64,000 bases of DNA from Vigna angularis (Eukaryota; Streptophyta; Magnoliopsida; Fabales; Fabaceae), in contig NC_068974.1 of NCBI RefSeq assembly GCF_016808095.1, forward strand, positions 12,462,001 through 12,526,000, in the 5' to 3' direction. Below are positions 11,060 to 22,900 of this stretch, piece after piece. A program made the position numbers and the translations under genes. The notes under the pieces are model-generated. The model was not told the DNA's origin. It made no database searches and saw nothing but the letters and a program-made list of their open reading frames with translations. Numbering within the stretch: the first letter of the stretch is position 1; each line of letters begins with the position of its first letter.

Positions 11060-11390
11060 AGAGATAATTGTTATTTCATTTCCTTTTTTGATGGTTTTAT
11101 AAGAAAGTTGAAATTTTATTTGATTAAAAGAAAATGTGAAACCTTTGAGGTGTTTAGAAGGTTTAAGGAAATGATGGAAAAATTATATGGGTAGTCAATT
11201 AAAGTTCTTAGAATAAATGGGTAAGTGAATATAACTTAAATGATTTTTATTCCAATTGTGATAAGGAAGGTATAATTCATGAAGTTACTACTCCATATAC
11301 TCCTAAAAATATATTGCTCCATAAATCTATTATAACATGTAGTTTTAATTGCAGTCATCATGTGCTCTAAAGAAATCATGGTCGACAAGA
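11060..11390 (+). pseudogene. Ty1/copia integrase fragment
   Basis: Reads NCYFISFFDGFIRKLKFYLI, FEVFRRFKEMMEKLYG, a stop, SIKVLRING, then after a frameshift SEYNLNDFYSNCDKEGIIHE and TTPYTPKN. This is the rve core of copia integrase between the first catalytic Asp region and the GIxHxxTxPYTPQ motif. The Glu region after TPKN is degraded. No LTR could be tied to it. Confidence 0.75.
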
Positions 11391-11697
11391 AAACTTATAA
11401 TAAGTTATTTATGAGTATTTAATTCTCTTTGCTTTAGCCATGTACCCAATGAAAGAAGAAATAAGTCGGATGATAAAGGAGACCTAATGTTGTTTCTAGG
11501 GAATATGTGCATATAAAGCATACAACATCACTAGAAAAATCTAAGGTTGTTTTTGCATGATGTAATTTAGAAGAGTGATTCATTGATTTGAAGAATTTAA
11601 CATTTTTTACCCTAAAATTACTTGTTTGGATAAAGTAGAGATCATAATGCAAGGTGGGCCAACCCATAGGCTCACATTAAAAAGTGTAGGAGATAAG

Positions 11698-12815
11698 TGT
11701 GATAATTACTTATTTTTCACACTTATTAAAATCCTTTCTTTGTCTTGATTCATGTGTTTTGTGTTTAAATTCAATGAAGAGATACAAAACTATTACATAA
11801 GTGTTATACATATAGATAGTTATCTGTTTTTGGGTTATTTTGCAGGAAAGTGGAAGATTGGAGCTTGTTTAAGCATTTCTGCCAGAAGTGGCTCAACCAT
11901 CGAGCCATCTCAACTCGCCCAATGCGCTAGCCCTGCATGCCCAACGAGTGAGCTACCTAATGTGTTAGAATAAGTACCTTTCGCCCAATGAGAGGTTATT
12001 TTTGCCCAATGAAAGAGCTCTTTTTGGATTATGTTTAAAGTGTCGAAAGTTGACATAAACATTGACTTTTGGATGTGGGAATGAGACAAAGGCACAAAGA
12101 CTGGGTTGAGGCACTTCTAGAGCTAAAGACGTCATCTTCCTTCATCCTTTTCATCTTCCAGTCCATGCTTGTCTGTTATAATGTATAGGAGTAATTAAAC
12201 TCCATTTCATTGAGGTTGGATGTAATGTACCTAAACTCTTTATAATTTTTCTATGCAATAGAATATCTTTTTGTATTCATGTGTTCTATCTCTTGTTTTA
12301 ATTTGCATGATGGGATATCTCTGCTATTTTGTTGGTATCTAATCATTGGAAAATGTTTTGAAACCAAGACCAGGATAGAACAACCGAGAGGCTTGGCTCT
12401 AGACAAAGGCTAAGGCTCTTAGTCATTCTAGACATCTTTTGTTAAAGAAAATCTTGTGTTTGAAGATCTAAGGGACTAATATTTTCACATGAAGATTTAG
12501 AACTTGTTTCTATGGGATTATGGGATTAGAGCTTGTTTACTTATGATGCGAATGTGTGAAGATGTTAAGGATATATTGCATTGTTGAGTGATTAAAGTTT
12601 GGGTCATGAAATTCAACCCCGATGAGACTTTACCCATACCGCTTTATAATCTTTTAGTAATTTTTATATCGTCGTAACACATTTGAACCAATCCTCGTTT
12701 ATATTCAAGGCTTAAACTAGTAACTACTCATAATGACCTAAACAAACGCAAATCCTTTGGGAGACGATATATGACTTATAATCTATATTACTTGCATGAT
12801 TCGGTGCATATACGT
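11698..12815 (+). repeat. Probable Athila-like LTR (solo or truncated)
   Basis: Starts TGTGATAATTACTTATTTTT and ends near CCTTTGGGAGACGATA...GATTCGGTGCATATACG. The phrase CTTTGGGAGA-CGATA followed by ATTCGGT also occurs near the end of the Athila-like LTR at 49277-50582. No internal domains adjoin it. The right end seems cut by a CACTA-like fragment. Confidence 0.55.
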
Positions 12816-12829
12816 AGAACGCCACGCGT

Positions 12830-13900
12830 TCAACGTTCAACGTTCACCCACTGAATAACCAATGTTAAAAATGACCGGTGGCACTTTTGTAAATAAATGC
12901 AATTGTAGAACGTCGAAGCCCCATTCAATTCGACATTCTATGATAGTAATTATTTAAACCAGCGAGTCATTATCTTTCTTCTTTCTTTTAAACCACTAAT
13001 ATTACGTCGAATCCTGTAGAGGTTCGACGTAATATTTGTTAGTCATAAGCCAAAGAGTCACCTTTTTTTAATTGCTTTTTCTTTTTTCTTTTAAACAATA
13101 AATAATACGTCGAATTCTGCAAGGGCTTCGACGTATTATTTGTCAGCCATAAGCCAAAAAGTAACCCCTTTTTAATTTTTTTTTTCTTTTTTCTTTTAAA
13201 CCACATATAATATGTCGAATTTTATAGGAGCTTCGACGTATTATTTGTCAGCCAAAAGTTTCCCCTTTTTAATTTGAGCGGGAGATTGAAAATTCATTCA
13301 CTTTATCTTAACGTGCGAGACTCTCTTCTCTTCCCAAAATTTTCTCGAACGAAGTTTGACGGCCATCACATGTAATCTTTCTTTCATTTGATACAAATGC
13401 ATGTTAATTAACTACTTTATGTATAATTTTCGTTTGTTTTGACCGATTATTTTCGTGTTCTTGTCTTTCATAGGCGCATTTTGATTTCTCTCTCACTTGT
13501 GGAAACACTTTATTCCGACAAACCCACCTTTTGAAGGTTAGTTTTCCTTTTCATTTTCGTTTTGAAGAACTTATTTGTTGAACTGTTTGTTGTTTTTTTT
13601 TTTTTGAACTTGTTTGTTGTTGTTATTTTGTTGAACTTCCTTGTTGTTGTTGTTTGATTGAACTTGTTTGTTATTTGTTATTGTTGTTTGTTTTTTATAC
13701 TATATTACACGTTCATAGTTCATCATTTATAAAATACCAAAAACTGAAATTTGTTGTTTTTCTACTTTTCAGGTCTCGTAGAGTTGTAAAAAAGGATTAC
13801 AATTAATTAAAAAATACAAAAAAATTGCTTAACGTCGAATATTAACAAAATTCGATGTTAATTTGATTAATGTCGAATTTTTTAAACATGTCGGTTCAAA
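12830..13900. mobile_element. CACTA-like fragment with palindromic subterminal repeats
   Basis: From about 12985 to 13270 three imperfect units of about 104 bp each carry a hairpin such as ATTACGTCGAA...TTCGACGTAAT, separated by T-rich spacers. Further TCGA-containing motifs occur at 12900-12950 and 13830-13900. The general plan and the phrase AATGACCGGTGGCACTTTTGTAAATAAA parallel the CACTA at 4301-5477. Neither CACTA terminus was found, so it is a truncated relative. Confidence 0.5.
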
Positions 13901-13989
13901 ACAAAAATCTCAAATTATCTCTTTTACAATAAAAATACCGAGTCAAAAAAACTTTTAATTAAAGAATAAATAATCAACCTCAAAATAAA

Positions 13990-14982
13990 AGATCCCAACT
14001 TTCGTCAGCGACTTCGATCTGGTCTTATCTGTAAGAGCATCTACTCACGTACAAGTACGATCATCATAAGTGGAAACCACAACCACAACATGTAAGGGTG
14101 AGAAACCAAAAATATCATAACACACAATAGACAATAATCATTTTAAACACATAATAACTAAATCATAAACATATATCATCACAACATTAACATCATGGCC
14201 AAATCATTCACTAACAGGGCAATTTGAGTGTTCTTCCATCGCAACTTTCGACCCATATCCCCGACTTCTCAAGGACTAACGAGTAAAAACACTGACACTA
14301 CGCATACCAGTGCACTATACTCAACACGAGCCGAAGTCTATTGGGCGAGAGATTCACCTCCTTGCGCAAAAGGAATTGACACTCGAATCTCTGTCTCTAC
14401 ACGAGACTCCAACATCCTTAATGTAGCATAGTACAAAAATCTCACACATGACCGACGACAATATAAGAAAATAACACAGTTTTGCACTCACATCACAATC
14501 TCATACACATTCTCAATAACATGTATTATAGAACCAATCACAAGATTCATAATACCATACTCATTACTTTTCATGCATAATCTCAATAATATCCATTTCT
14601 CACCAATCATGCAATTTATAACACAAATATATTTCATACACAGCTCTATGGCATGCATTGCTAGTCTCATCACCAATTTCTTAAGTACAAGGTCAACTAC
14701 CCTTTTATTTCACCATACTATAAACATACTATAAACAAGGTTTATGAGATATTAAACTCCAATAAGCAAAATCTCGTGTGATCTACCTAGTCCAATGATA
14801 CTCGTTGAGAACTTAACACATATATCATTAAATATAATAAACCACGAACACCTTAGCTTGCACTTAATCTCACCAATAATTGTCCACCCATTTTTTTTAT
14901 TACAGGACCCACACCCTTAATATACATACATATCAATCTATATTATATTAATATAATATATAACTTATTGTCATCCGTATTT

Positions 14983-14985
<3 letters not shown>
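13990..14985 (-). repeat. Decayed gypsy LTR-like DNA
   Basis: No gene. The block at 14030-14110 (ACTCACGTACAAGTACGATC, then ACATGTAAGGGTGAG) resembles minus-oriented chromovirus LTR sequence like that near 10150. Boundaries are not resolved. Confidence 0.3.

Positions 14986-14988
<3 letters not shown>

Positions 14989-15042
<54 letters not shown>
14989..15042. repeat. (AT)n microsatellite
   Basis: About 27 uninterrupted TA dinucleotides. Confidence 0.97.
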
Positions 15043-15047
<5 letters not shown>

Positions 15048-16650
15048 TCATCCAAAACGTTTCTTTCCTTATTTCAATTCACTTCAAAGTCATTTCTATT
15101 TTCAATAAGTTTTTACTTAAAAAATTATAGATTATAAAATTATGAATATTACTTATTATAAAAAATAGCTTCTAGAAATTATTACTTCTACTAATTTAAT
15201 TAAACAGAAATAAAGTTATTAAAATTCTTATGTGGATCATAGGTCGGTTTGCAAACCCACTAGCCAAATGTTATGTAGGGGCTAAAGAAATTAACCCACA
15301 TATCTTAAGCGAGGCAGACTAGCGCAACTCATCTTTTGGAGGTCAAATGAGAGGCCAAAATGGGGCAGGTCGGTCCGCATTATTATCCCTAGGATAAAGT
15401 AATTTATTTCAAAATAATAAAATAGAAGAATTTCAAATACTTCAAAAATATAAGAAATTTGAAATTTCAGTCATTTTTACTCCTCACTCATTCAACTAAT
15501 AAAGGTTAGGTCAAGTTGACTCAAGAGAAAGGCACAATCAAGTTTGCTCGGACTAAATGCTCAATTGATTTTGCTCAGGATAAATGCTCAATCAAGTTAG
15601 CTTGGGTTGAGGATTCGTTGAATCAACTCGAGCCAAAGTTCAAGACGAATTTGCTAAGACGGAGTTCAAGACTAAGAATGACAAAAATACCAGTACTTGC
15701 GGGTATCCATTACCCACCAAATAATAAAATAAAAATTTAATTTATATTTTATTAGGTTAAATTTAATTAAAATTACTTTTTAATTTATATTATATTTTAT
15801 ATTGTTTTTGTAATTTTTTTTAGATTTTATTGTAAACATTTATAATTATTTTTTTTAAATATCCATGGGTATCGATGTGTACCCACGAGTTTTAAAATTA
15901 CCTATGGGTATTTTTTAAACGAGCATTTGTCAAATAAGGAGGTGGGTAATGAGTGCATTTTTTTTGTTGCAGGTTAGATAACAGGTAGGCATTATTCGTG
16001 CCCAACCCAAATCGTTGTCATTGCTAATCGATATGTATTCAGATTGAAGGTTGAGGTGATTCGACACTACTGAAGATCGAGTGTATTCGTGCAGGTTAAG
16101 GGTCGAGTCGATTAGGTGAATGCCAAAGGTCAAGCAAATACAGTGTGGGATAAAGGACGAGATAAGTTTTCCTTTTCCATAGAAAGACTTAGATGATGTG
16201 AGTTTAGAAGAATAGTAGCAACGTAAATAATTGTTCTTATTCTTCTCTTTAGTGAGTCCTCTTTATATTACACTCTTTAACAAAAATTCGTTACGTAGAG
16301 AGTTGACCTTCTTGAGAGTGTGACCTTAGGTACAAAGATATGTATTATTCTACGTCTTAGGAAGAGCAACATTGATTTAGTAGTGATAATATGTACAACT
16401 TGGATAGAGTAAAAAGCTTTAAGGAAACATTCCTAAAATGTTTTCCTATCGCTTAATGTTTTTCTAATCTTGTGTAGAGCTTTTGAATAAAGTTTGGTCT
16501 TGTTATTATCTGCACAGATAAAGAGAACAAAGCACAATATACAGAGAGGTATAATGCATACATGCATTTAATGTTCTAACGATAGATAATGTTTAGACAT
16601 GTCTCTTTGTACTAAGCGTTTAGCATAAGTCTATTATTTTGAGTAGTAAC
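15043..16650. other. Intergenic, no gene seen
   Basis: AT-rich. A GGTCAAGTTGACTC region with three near-repeats of AAATGCTCAATyrA-type sequence (15530-15620) and a possible decayed hAT-like block (15671-16026) are the only structures noticed. Short ORFs here have no recognisable domain. Confidence 0.4.
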
Positions 16651-16658
16651 TATTTTGA

Positions 16659-16800
16659 TAATAAAATATACAAAGTTTAATACTCCTTGTCTTAGGTGCA
16701 GTTTTTATCAAACACTGTTTTCAATCTTTACATAATAAAATATACAATGTTTAATACTCTTTGTCATAGGTGGACTTTTTATCAAACCATTGTTTTCAAT
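16659..16800. repeat. Tandem duplication, about 72 bp x 2
   Basis: ATAATAAAATATACAAAGTT...TTATCAAACACTGTTTTCAAT is repeated directly (second copy from about 16732) with a few substitutions. Confidence 0.85.
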
Positions 16801-16999
16801 TTTCATAACTTTTTTTATGGATACGTCGTGAATAATTTGCTTACATATTTTTAGTAAACACATCCTTTAGACGCTTTATTAAATAAACGATATTTTATTA
16901 AATATTATATGTTAAACTTCAAAATATAAGTTGTTAGACAATATAATCTTTCTAAATAATCTTGTCTTAACATTTGCATGTGTTAATTTGAATAGGAAA

Positions 17000-17700
17000 G
17001 TAATTTATTCTCTCTCCAAAATCAACAGTTGAATCCCACTTCGTTACTTTACATTTCTTAAACATACATCATAACATTTAAATGGTTGGTGAAACGTAAT
17101 TTATTTTAATTCAATTACACAAAAAAAAAACTATTCTTTCTCTTCTAAATATGTTTAAGGTCGTATTGATAGACTAATCTACTTATGACAGAGAAACAAA
17201 TCCTAATTGACAAGTTACAATAAACCAACCTGAAACGAACTAATAAAAATTGCATTAAATTTTTAACTTTATAAATGAATTAAATTGCCCAAGTATAAAA
17301 AAAGGTGGTAAGTCTAAGAATACAAAGTTTTATAAACCAGTCTTAGATCAAGAAACTTAACACATAGTGTAGTTGGTATAGTAAACTATATGAACCAAAG
17401 CACTTTACGTGTGTTAGAGGTTTATCAATCACAATATACCGCCACAATCCTTGTTGTTATCGTTGTGTTGCACTTATTAAGGCATGCGTGTGTCTGACAT
17501 TCATTAGTTCTCTAGAGATCATGCCAAGATCCCTTACAAGCGTCCCCACCGATACTCGTATAGGTAATTTCATCAAGTATATGCTGCAAATCATACACCA
17601 CCCATAAGGGATATGAAAATCATTAAAAATTTTGTTTAAGCTAAAATTCTTTCACCATATAGAATTTTAATGACAAACTTTAACCTCTCATAATGTAGTC
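17000..17700 (-). repeat. Probable copia 3' LTR remnant
   Basis: Lies on the 3' side of the minus-strand copia RNase H. It contains AAGCGTCCCCACCGATACTC, ACCACCCATAAGGG and other non-AT-rich blocks typical of an LTR. No matching second LTR was found, so this is weak. Confidence 0.3.
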
Positions 17701-17815
17701 TCTAGCACTTTCAAACACACCATAAGAATCAACACAATTGATTAAAATCAATTTAGTGTTATCAAAACTAACAAGTGACTTGTTCTTACCCTTATGAACC
17801 TTATTCATGGGATCT

Positions 17816-18200
17816 TCAATCACAAAGGTTGGGTTCCATTACTTGTTTGTTTGCAAGTGGCTTAAGTCCCATTACCATCGATGTTTCTAATATCATTTGT
17901 CTTCCTAGGGGTTTTGTCAGAGGATCTACTAGATTATGTTCTGACTTCACATAATCAATGGAAATAGTTCCACTCTTTAATAATTGTTTCACCAAATTGT
18001 GTCTTAATTGTATATGTTTATTCTTTCCAATGTAATTCTTGTTTTTAGCTATAGCTATTGCTAATTGGCAATCGCAGTGAATTGACATCAATGGGGTTGG
18101 TTTCATTCCGAATGGAATGTTTGATAAGAAGTTTTTCAACCACTCAATCTCACTATCAGTCATCTCAAGGGGAAAGTCATTAAGCACTAGGACGATGTGG
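17816..18200 (-). pseudogene. Ty1/copia RNase H remnant
   Basis: Minus strand: EIEWLKNFLSNIPFGMKPTP, IHCDCQLAIAIAKNKNYIGK, KHIQLRHNLVKQLL, IDYVKSEHNLVDPLTKPLGR. This is the C-terminal half of copia RNase H and the end of pol. The residues before EIEWLKN derive from the adjoining 97-bp repeats, so the N-terminal half is lost. The enzyme would degrade the RNA strand during reverse transcription; here it is a fragment. Confidence 0.88.
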
Positions 18201-18835
18201 GCAATCTCACAAGTGCTCAACCTTTAAAACACAACTTAAATATTTTTCAATTATTATAGAAGAGAAAGAAAAGGTATTAAACACTAGAACGATGCGGACG
18301 ATCACATAGTGCTCAACCTTTAAAAACACAATTTAAATATATTTTTAATTTTTTTTAGAAGAGAAAGAAAATGTATTAAGCACTAGGATAATGAAGACGA
18401 TAACATGAGTGCTCAACCTTTAAAAACACAATTTAAGTATATTTTTAATATTTATTAGAAGAGAAAGAAAAGATTAAGCACTAGGACGAAGATCACACGA
18501 GTGCTCAACCTTTAAAAACAAAATTTAAATTATTTTTAATATTTTTTAGGAGAGAAAGAAAAGGTATTAAACATTAGAACGATGCTACGATCACATGAAT
18601 GTTCAACCTTTAAAAACATAATTTAAATATTTTTTAATAATTTTTAGAAGAGAAAGAAAATGTATTAAGCACTATGGCGATAGGAACCATCACTAAGTTC
18701 TCAACCTTTAAAAACACAATTTAAATATTTTGTAATTAATAATACTTTTTTAAAAGTGAAAGAAAGGCATTAAATACTAGGACAATGCAAATGATGAGAC
18801 GAGTGCTTATAGCTTTAAAAACACAAGAAAATAAT
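18190..18835. repeat. Tandem array, about 97 bp x 7, degenerate
   Basis: The motif GTGCTCAACCTTTAAAAACA recurs near 18215, 18311, 18411, 18503, 18601, 18699 and (eroded) 18803, with GAAGAGAAAGAAAA and TATTAAGCACTAGGACGATG between. Spacing is 92-104 bp. The array abuts the RNase H fragment and lies where the RT domain should be. Confidence 0.88.
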
Positions 18836-18959
18836 TTTTTGTTATCATTTTTTTATAATTTATATATATTTTATATAGATTATATATACATTTTAAAAGG
18901 GTAAGAATTTAAAATAAAATAACATAACCTCCAAGGTTAAAATAAAAAAAAGACTTGAG

Positions 18960-19560
18960 ACCTGTTTCATGAACGTTCTAATTTTCATATACTAACATAT
19001 TTTTTGAGTTTTGAATACAGTTGCTCTCAAGAATCATTTTTGGAGAATTCAAGCTTCATTGGTGATCATACATCAAGATTTCATTCAAGACACTTGGACT
19101 TCACTATTTTTGATTCATCTGCACTTTAGAGAGTGTGATTTGATCAGGTTCTTTAGTAATCTTTGATATTGGATACTTGTGCGAGGATAGCTAAGGTTGA
19201 GATCTAGTGTTTGCTCTTGTGATTTGTAAGAGATTGCGTGATTTATCTCTTTGTTGTTTGAGAGTGAGAGATTACTCTCTTGTATTTGCTATTTCTGATT
19301 TGAGTGGTGTGAGGAGTGCAATTGAGAGCTTCATTCTATTCTTGTAAACTCAAATCTTTATTAGTGGATTTCCCTTCAACTATGGTTGTTGAAGGGGGAC
19401 TGGATGTAGGCTTGTGATAGCCAAACCAATATAAATTGTTGTGTTTTGATTTCTCTTTCATTCTTCTTTACTTAGTTAATTCATTTACCTTTGACTATTG
19501 ATATCGTGACTTAAGAACTTATAAAGATTTTAAAAAGGGTCAAAACCAATTCAACCTCCC
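18960..19560 (+). repeat. LTR-like block in the RT position of a copia element
   Basis: Contains repeated TTTGAGAGTGAGAGATTACT-type phrases, TTCCCTTCAACTATGGTTGT, and ends AAAACCAATTCAACCTCCCC. A CCAATTCAACCcccC end is characteristic of some copia LTR ends in the plus orientation. It interrupts the minus-strand copia coding sequence right after the start of RT. Confidence 0.4.
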
Positions 19561-21340
19561 CCCGCTTAATTTGGGATATAAGGTCTCCCATTTCAAACAG
19601 ATTCAATTTTAGTTCTAATGGCTTTATCCCACTGTTTAGCATTAGGAGCACTAATAGGTTCTATAAAGCTAGTTGAATCATTATCAACTAGATAAGTATA
19701 AAAATCCATTACCAAAGGATGTTTCCTTCCTTTGTCTTTTACTTCTTCTTAAATCCTCATACAAATTATTATTATCATCTACAGGTTGAGATGTCTCACT
19801 AACCTTTAAAGGAAAAACATGTTCAAAAAATTCAGCATTTTTTTGTCTTCATTATAATGTTACTTTCAATCACATCACTTTTAAGAAATAGAAACCTATA
19901 GTCATCACAATGTTCTGCTTAGCCTAAGAATATGCAATCAGAGGTTTTAAAAGCATATTTTCCTTTCCTTAGGACTTGGTAGCATTACCTTAGCTAGGCA
20001 CCCCCACACTCTTAGATATTTAAGTTTAGGTTGATAACCTCTCCACAATTAATAGGGAGTTTTACCAGTTTTCCTATGATGTATTCTATTTTGTAAAAAA
20101 CATGTAGTGAGCAAGGATTCTCCTCAAAGGTTATTAGGTGAACCATAACTAATAAGCGTAACATTTATCATCTCCTTAAGAGTTCTATTCTTTCTCTTAG
20201 CTACTCCATTAGACTTAGGTGAATATGATGGGGTCACTTCATGGATAATACCTTCTTTACCACAAAAGTCATTAAGCAATACATATTCACCACCTCTATC
20301 TGATTTAATCCTCTTAATTTTCTTATTTAATTGATTTTCTATTTTGCTTTATAGGTTAGAAACACATCAAAGACTTCATCTTTATGTTTGATTAGTGTAT
20401 TTAGAATAATTATCTATAAAAGTTACAAAATAATTTTTACCTTCTCTAGACATGGTTTGTTTTAAATCAGCTAGATCAATATGAATTAACTCTAACAATT
20501 CAATTTGATGTTCTATAGGATAACATGTTTTCTTTGTCATTTTAGATTTTACACATATATCATTTACTACTCTGTTTATCATGCATATTAATTAATCATA
20601 GTCGCTCTAATTTCAAAACATATAAGGAATTCACATGTTCTAATCTAGCATGCCATATATCATACAAGTCAACAATATAAGTAGAAGAACTTGGTTCATT
20701 AATAATTTCAGAAACATTTAGTATCAAGAGTCCTTGATCACAATATCCCTTTCCCACAAAGACATTATGTTTTGTTATAACAATCTTGTCATATTTGAAT
20801 GACACTTTAACCCCCACTTTTCCCAAAAGTGCAACAAAGATTAAATTAACTTTGATAGAGAGCACATGCAGAACATCACTCAAGGCCAGAGTCTTCTCAT
20901 ATGTGATTTTAAGAATAACCTTTCATTTTCCTAGGACAAGAGTTGTCCTGGAATCAACGAAGTACACATGTTCTTCTCCATCTCTTACACTAGTGTAAGA
21001 GGTAAAAACACTTCTGTTTGCACAAATATGTCTGGTTGTCCCAGAGTCTACCACCCACTTGCTCATATTGGTCATCAGATTTACTTGAGAAATGACTGCA
21101 ACAATAATGTCATATCCTTCGGCTATATTCGCCCTAGGAGGATTATCGTTTCTTACTCTATACCTGCACTATGTTGCATGATGGCCTAACTTTTCACATA
21201 CAAAGTAATTTCCTTTCTTTTTAAAGGTGAAGTTAGATCCATTGGGACTAGATTTTTGAAAATTATTTTTCCTATTGTGATTAGGTTTTTTTTCGTACCT
21301 TTTAGGAAGAAGTTTTTCTTGAGCAAATGCCTAAAAGGGT
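19561..21340 (-). pseudogene. Ty1/copia gag-pol remnant (zinc knuckle to start of RT)
   Basis: Read on the minus strand from 21340: a CCHC-like knuckle near 21200, protease-region sequence near 21040-20900 leading to SDVLHVLSIKVNLI, then GAG-pre-integrase with WHARLEHVNSLYVLKLERL (20640). Integrase follows: CYPIEHQIELLELIHIDLAD and YFVTFIDNYSKY (20520-20390). Further integrase and C-terminal sequence runs 20330-19700, and the RT start is WDKAIRTKIESV (about 19640). Many stops and frameshifts break it. The organisation is PR-INT-RT, as in copia. The rest of RT is missing. Confidence 0.8.
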
Positions 21341-22000
21341 AGACACCTGTTCTTGCCAGCGCTAAAAGTTCTGTTTAGAGAAGACCTTGACTTTTGATAC
21401 GTCTAGAAGCGGGTTGTTGTAGAAAAATTGACAAAATCATGAACAAAATTTTTCAAGGCGTGTAAATCACTATCCTTAAGGACTTTTCCACGCTATATTG
21501 TGGAAGTCCCTCAAGATACAACAGGAACTTCTCAGAAATTTTTTAGGATCTCAAAACAAGCAAGAAACTCTAAAGAGAGTAAAAGAATAAACTCAAGATA
21601 TAAAGAGGATAAGAAGAGAAAGGAAGAAAAACTAAGAAGATAGCTTGAGGAATAAACTTCATTTTGTGTGTTTTTTAGAATGCAAGAAATGCTCTATTTA
21701 TAGAGCATAAACTTGGTCAAAAATTGTTGTCATAATAATGAATAATAAAAACTAGCCATTAACACTTATAAACTTTAATAAGAGAAAAAAAATTGTATAC
21801 TTATGAACATTAATGAAAAAATAAAAATTGTTAGCCAATGTTTAAAATTAATGTTTCTTTTGCAATTATTATTATTTTATAACATCATACGTGAAAAACA
21901 TGAAGTTAATCCTAACCTTTTGATATAGGTCTATGTTTGAATTTTATATTTAAATTCCCTTTTTTTTTCTTTGATAATTCTCCACTAAATTAGGATACAT
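21341..22000 (-). repeat. Probable copia 5' LTR/leader
   Basis: Upstream (higher coordinates) of the copia gag-pol on its strand. It contains minus-strand TATA-like sequence CTCTATAAATAGAGCA (about 21692-21707), itself nearly palindromic, within purine-rich DNA. No second copy was found to prove it is an LTR. Confidence 0.4.
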
Positions 22001-22339
22001 GGATCTAGAATATGAATTTAGAGTTGCTTTCGTGCCTTCTGTTCTAAAGAGGTTTTAGTGCCCATCTTACTAGCTTCATAAAGAGAGGTAATATACACAT
22101 CATTTATTTATCTTAATTATTAATAATTACAAGGACTTAATAACAATTTGAAAAGGATTTCGTTGATATCTTATTGGAGAATAAATCATAGTTAGTTTGA
22201 CATGGTTCTTGAATAGTCCTTGAGCCTTTCACAAAATCATTCATAGGTATTGCATGCCTTCCTTGTATTTTAGATTGGGGAGTGCCAGATTGTATGACTA
22301 TCTATAGATTGGACTATCAATCTTAGTAAGATATTTGAA

Positions 22340-22700
22340 CAAATTACCATTAGGACCAGACAGTCGTGGAGCCTGATCGATCAATCAACTGTCAAGGCGA
22401 TTAATTCTAACCTTGAACAACTTATGGTAAATTATGATTATTAATAATTGGATTGTAATTAGATCGTTATTAATCAAAAGCCCACTCCAAAATCTATAAA
22501 TACAGATTTGAAGTAAGGAAGTAGGTGATTGTATTTACTACACCATTAATATTTGAATTATAAAACGTTGATTTGACTTTAACATCGAAGAGCCAAGAAG
22601 ACTTGGACTAAAAGACAACTTTTGGACCCTTTAGACAATCTTCTGGACCTTAAACGTTGTTCTTGACTCTACACCTAGAAATGGATAACCTATATGTAAT
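22340..22700. repeat. Tat-type LTR fragment (weak)
   Basis: AATCTATAAATACAGATTTG, a GTGATTG tract and TTGATTTGACTTTAACATCG resemble the promoter part of gypsy Tat-lineage LTRs. A similar phrase (ATTTACTTAAGCGTCGAAAT) occurs near 43860. No termini seen. Confidence 0.3.
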
Positions 22701-22900
22701 TTTCTCAAATGAGCTATACTGGAATGCTAAAATAGTATAAAGAGGAAAGTGTATAAAAGAAGTTGAAAAGGAGAAAAATAAATCTTTTACTAAAATTTAC
22801 ATGTTTGTGTACAACATTTAACTTTCATAGATATCTTCCAAAATTTGTTTTGGAGATATAATGTACATTTTTGTACAAACGAAGCATCACATATATACTT

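Noticed and set aside
15671..16026. Possible hAT-like element (AAGAATGACAA ... TTGTCATTGCT)
   Set aside because: Weak inverted termini but no matching 8-bp flanks, so not listed as an element.
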